Positions 5,740-6,267 of a stretch of DNA of 6,267 nt are shown here, piece after piece. Position 1 is the stretch's first letter, and every line of letters begins with the position of its first letter. The position numbers were made by a program, and so were the translations under genes. A model generated the notes under the pieces. It saw only the letters and a list, made by a program, of their open reading frames with translations, had not been told where the DNA came from and searched no databases. The DNA comes from Nitrospirota bacterium (GTDB lineage Bacteria; Nitrospirota; Thermodesulfovibrionia; Thermodesulfovibrionales; Magnetobacteriaceae): the NCBI GenBank assembly GCA_015233485.1, contig JADFXO010000240.1, positions 1 through 6,267 on the forward strand. Direction: 5' to 3'.

Positions 5740-6267
5740 GTGAACCTTTCTGAAATTTGGATAAAGCGGCCCGTGATGACAACGCTTGTCATGTGTACGC
5801 TGTTGTTTTTTGGCATAGCCGGCTATAAGAAACTTCCCGTTAATAGTCTGCCTACGGTCGATTTTCCTACGATTTAAGTTACTGTAAACTTCCCTGGGGC
5901 AAACGCCGAGACAATGGCCTCCACCGTTGCCACCCCTCTGGAGAGGCAGTTTACGCAGATAGCAGGCCTTGAACAGATGGTATCGTCAAGTTCCACGGGG
6001 AAGACCAATATCACACTTCAGTTTTCCCTCGACAGGAGTATTGACGCCGCCGCGCAGGACGTCAATTCATACATAACGGCGGCGGCCCCGTATCTCCCTC
6101 CGGCGCTTCCCTATCCTCCAACTTATAAAAAAGTGAACCCCGCCGACAATCCCGTAGTTTACATCGCCATATCCTCCGATACCCTTCGCATGTCTGAGGT
6201 TGACGAGTACGCAGAGACCTTTATCTCCGAGCATATATCAATGCTCCCCGGCGTTTCTCAGGTGCTC
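5740..6267 (+). pseudogene. RND (HAE1, MdtB/AcrB-like) efflux pump, N-terminal part, with in-frame TAA; 3' end outside window
   Basis: Translation from GTG 5740 gives NLSEIWIKRPVMTTLVM and then a hydrophobic first membrane segment (about residues 10-30), followed by YKKLPVNSLPTVDFPTI. This is the typical start of an inner-membrane RND pump, which exports drugs or metabolites by proton antiport with a periplasmic adaptor and an outer-membrane channel. Codon 46 is TAA (5875-5877), where the family usually has Gln in the motif PTIQV; a CAA to TAA change explains it. Beyond the stop, VTVNFPGANAETMAS, PLERQFTQIAGLEQM, the region around LPPALPYPPTYKKVNP and MLPGVSQVL follow without another lesion to 6267. 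Intact proteins of this family exceed 1000 residues, so most of it lies outside. CAGGG at 5727-5731 is the likely ribosome site; TTG 5737 is an alternative start. No adaptor gene precedes it. Confidence 0.88.

Noticed and set aside
1..6267. CRISPR array, tRNA or rRNA gene
   Set aside because: I saw no regularly spaced direct repeats and no tRNA- or rRNA-like segments by eye.

Overview
The window joins two kinds of DNA. The outer parts (about 1-2440 and 5690-6267) are GC-richer and carry ordinary chromosomal genes. The middle (about 2476-5672) is AT-richer and carries an accessory module. Hand counts of G+C give 36/60 at 901-960, 19/60 at 3241-3300 and 36/60 at 6061-6120. An RND exporter implies a Gram-negative (diderm) bacterium. 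The fused radical SAM/DUF2344 protein fits anaerobic lineages such as Nitrospirota or the former Deltaproteobacteria, but I cannot fix the taxon from the sequence.

Left: a long minus-strand frame, open from the GTG at 2421 to the window edge (807 codons), encodes a TIGR03960-type radical SAM protein with a B12-binding-like N-terminus and a C-terminal DUF2344 domain. Its predicted extended -10 promoter ends eight bases before the GTG, so its mRNA may be leaderless.

Middle: a two-gene plus-strand unit encodes a SPPY-type amino-methyltransferase (probably N4-cytosine) and, three bases later, an unnamed protein with nuclease-like acidic motifs that is probably the cognate restriction endonuclease. 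A 10-bp-arm palindrome lies over the -10 box of the methyltransferase promoter and looks like an operator. A perfect 11-bp inverted repeat, GTAGTGTCTCA/TGAGACACTAC, brackets this gene pair, and the endonuclease stop codon is the first three bases of the right copy. The pair may therefore be, or have been, a mobile restriction-modification cassette. Next comes an ORF6N (phage antirepressor-like) gene with its own strong ribosome binding site. It is broken by one extra G in a GGGG run, and its conserved C-terminus is still readable in the next frame.

Right: a near-consensus promoter overlapping the end of the ORF6N remnant leads into an RND (HAE1/MdtB-like) inner-membrane pump gene. This gene has an in-frame TAA at codon 46 where the family normally has Gln (PTIQV), and it then stays open to the window end. 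Two single-base lesions within about 415 bp point either to recent decay at the edge of the island or to sequence error.
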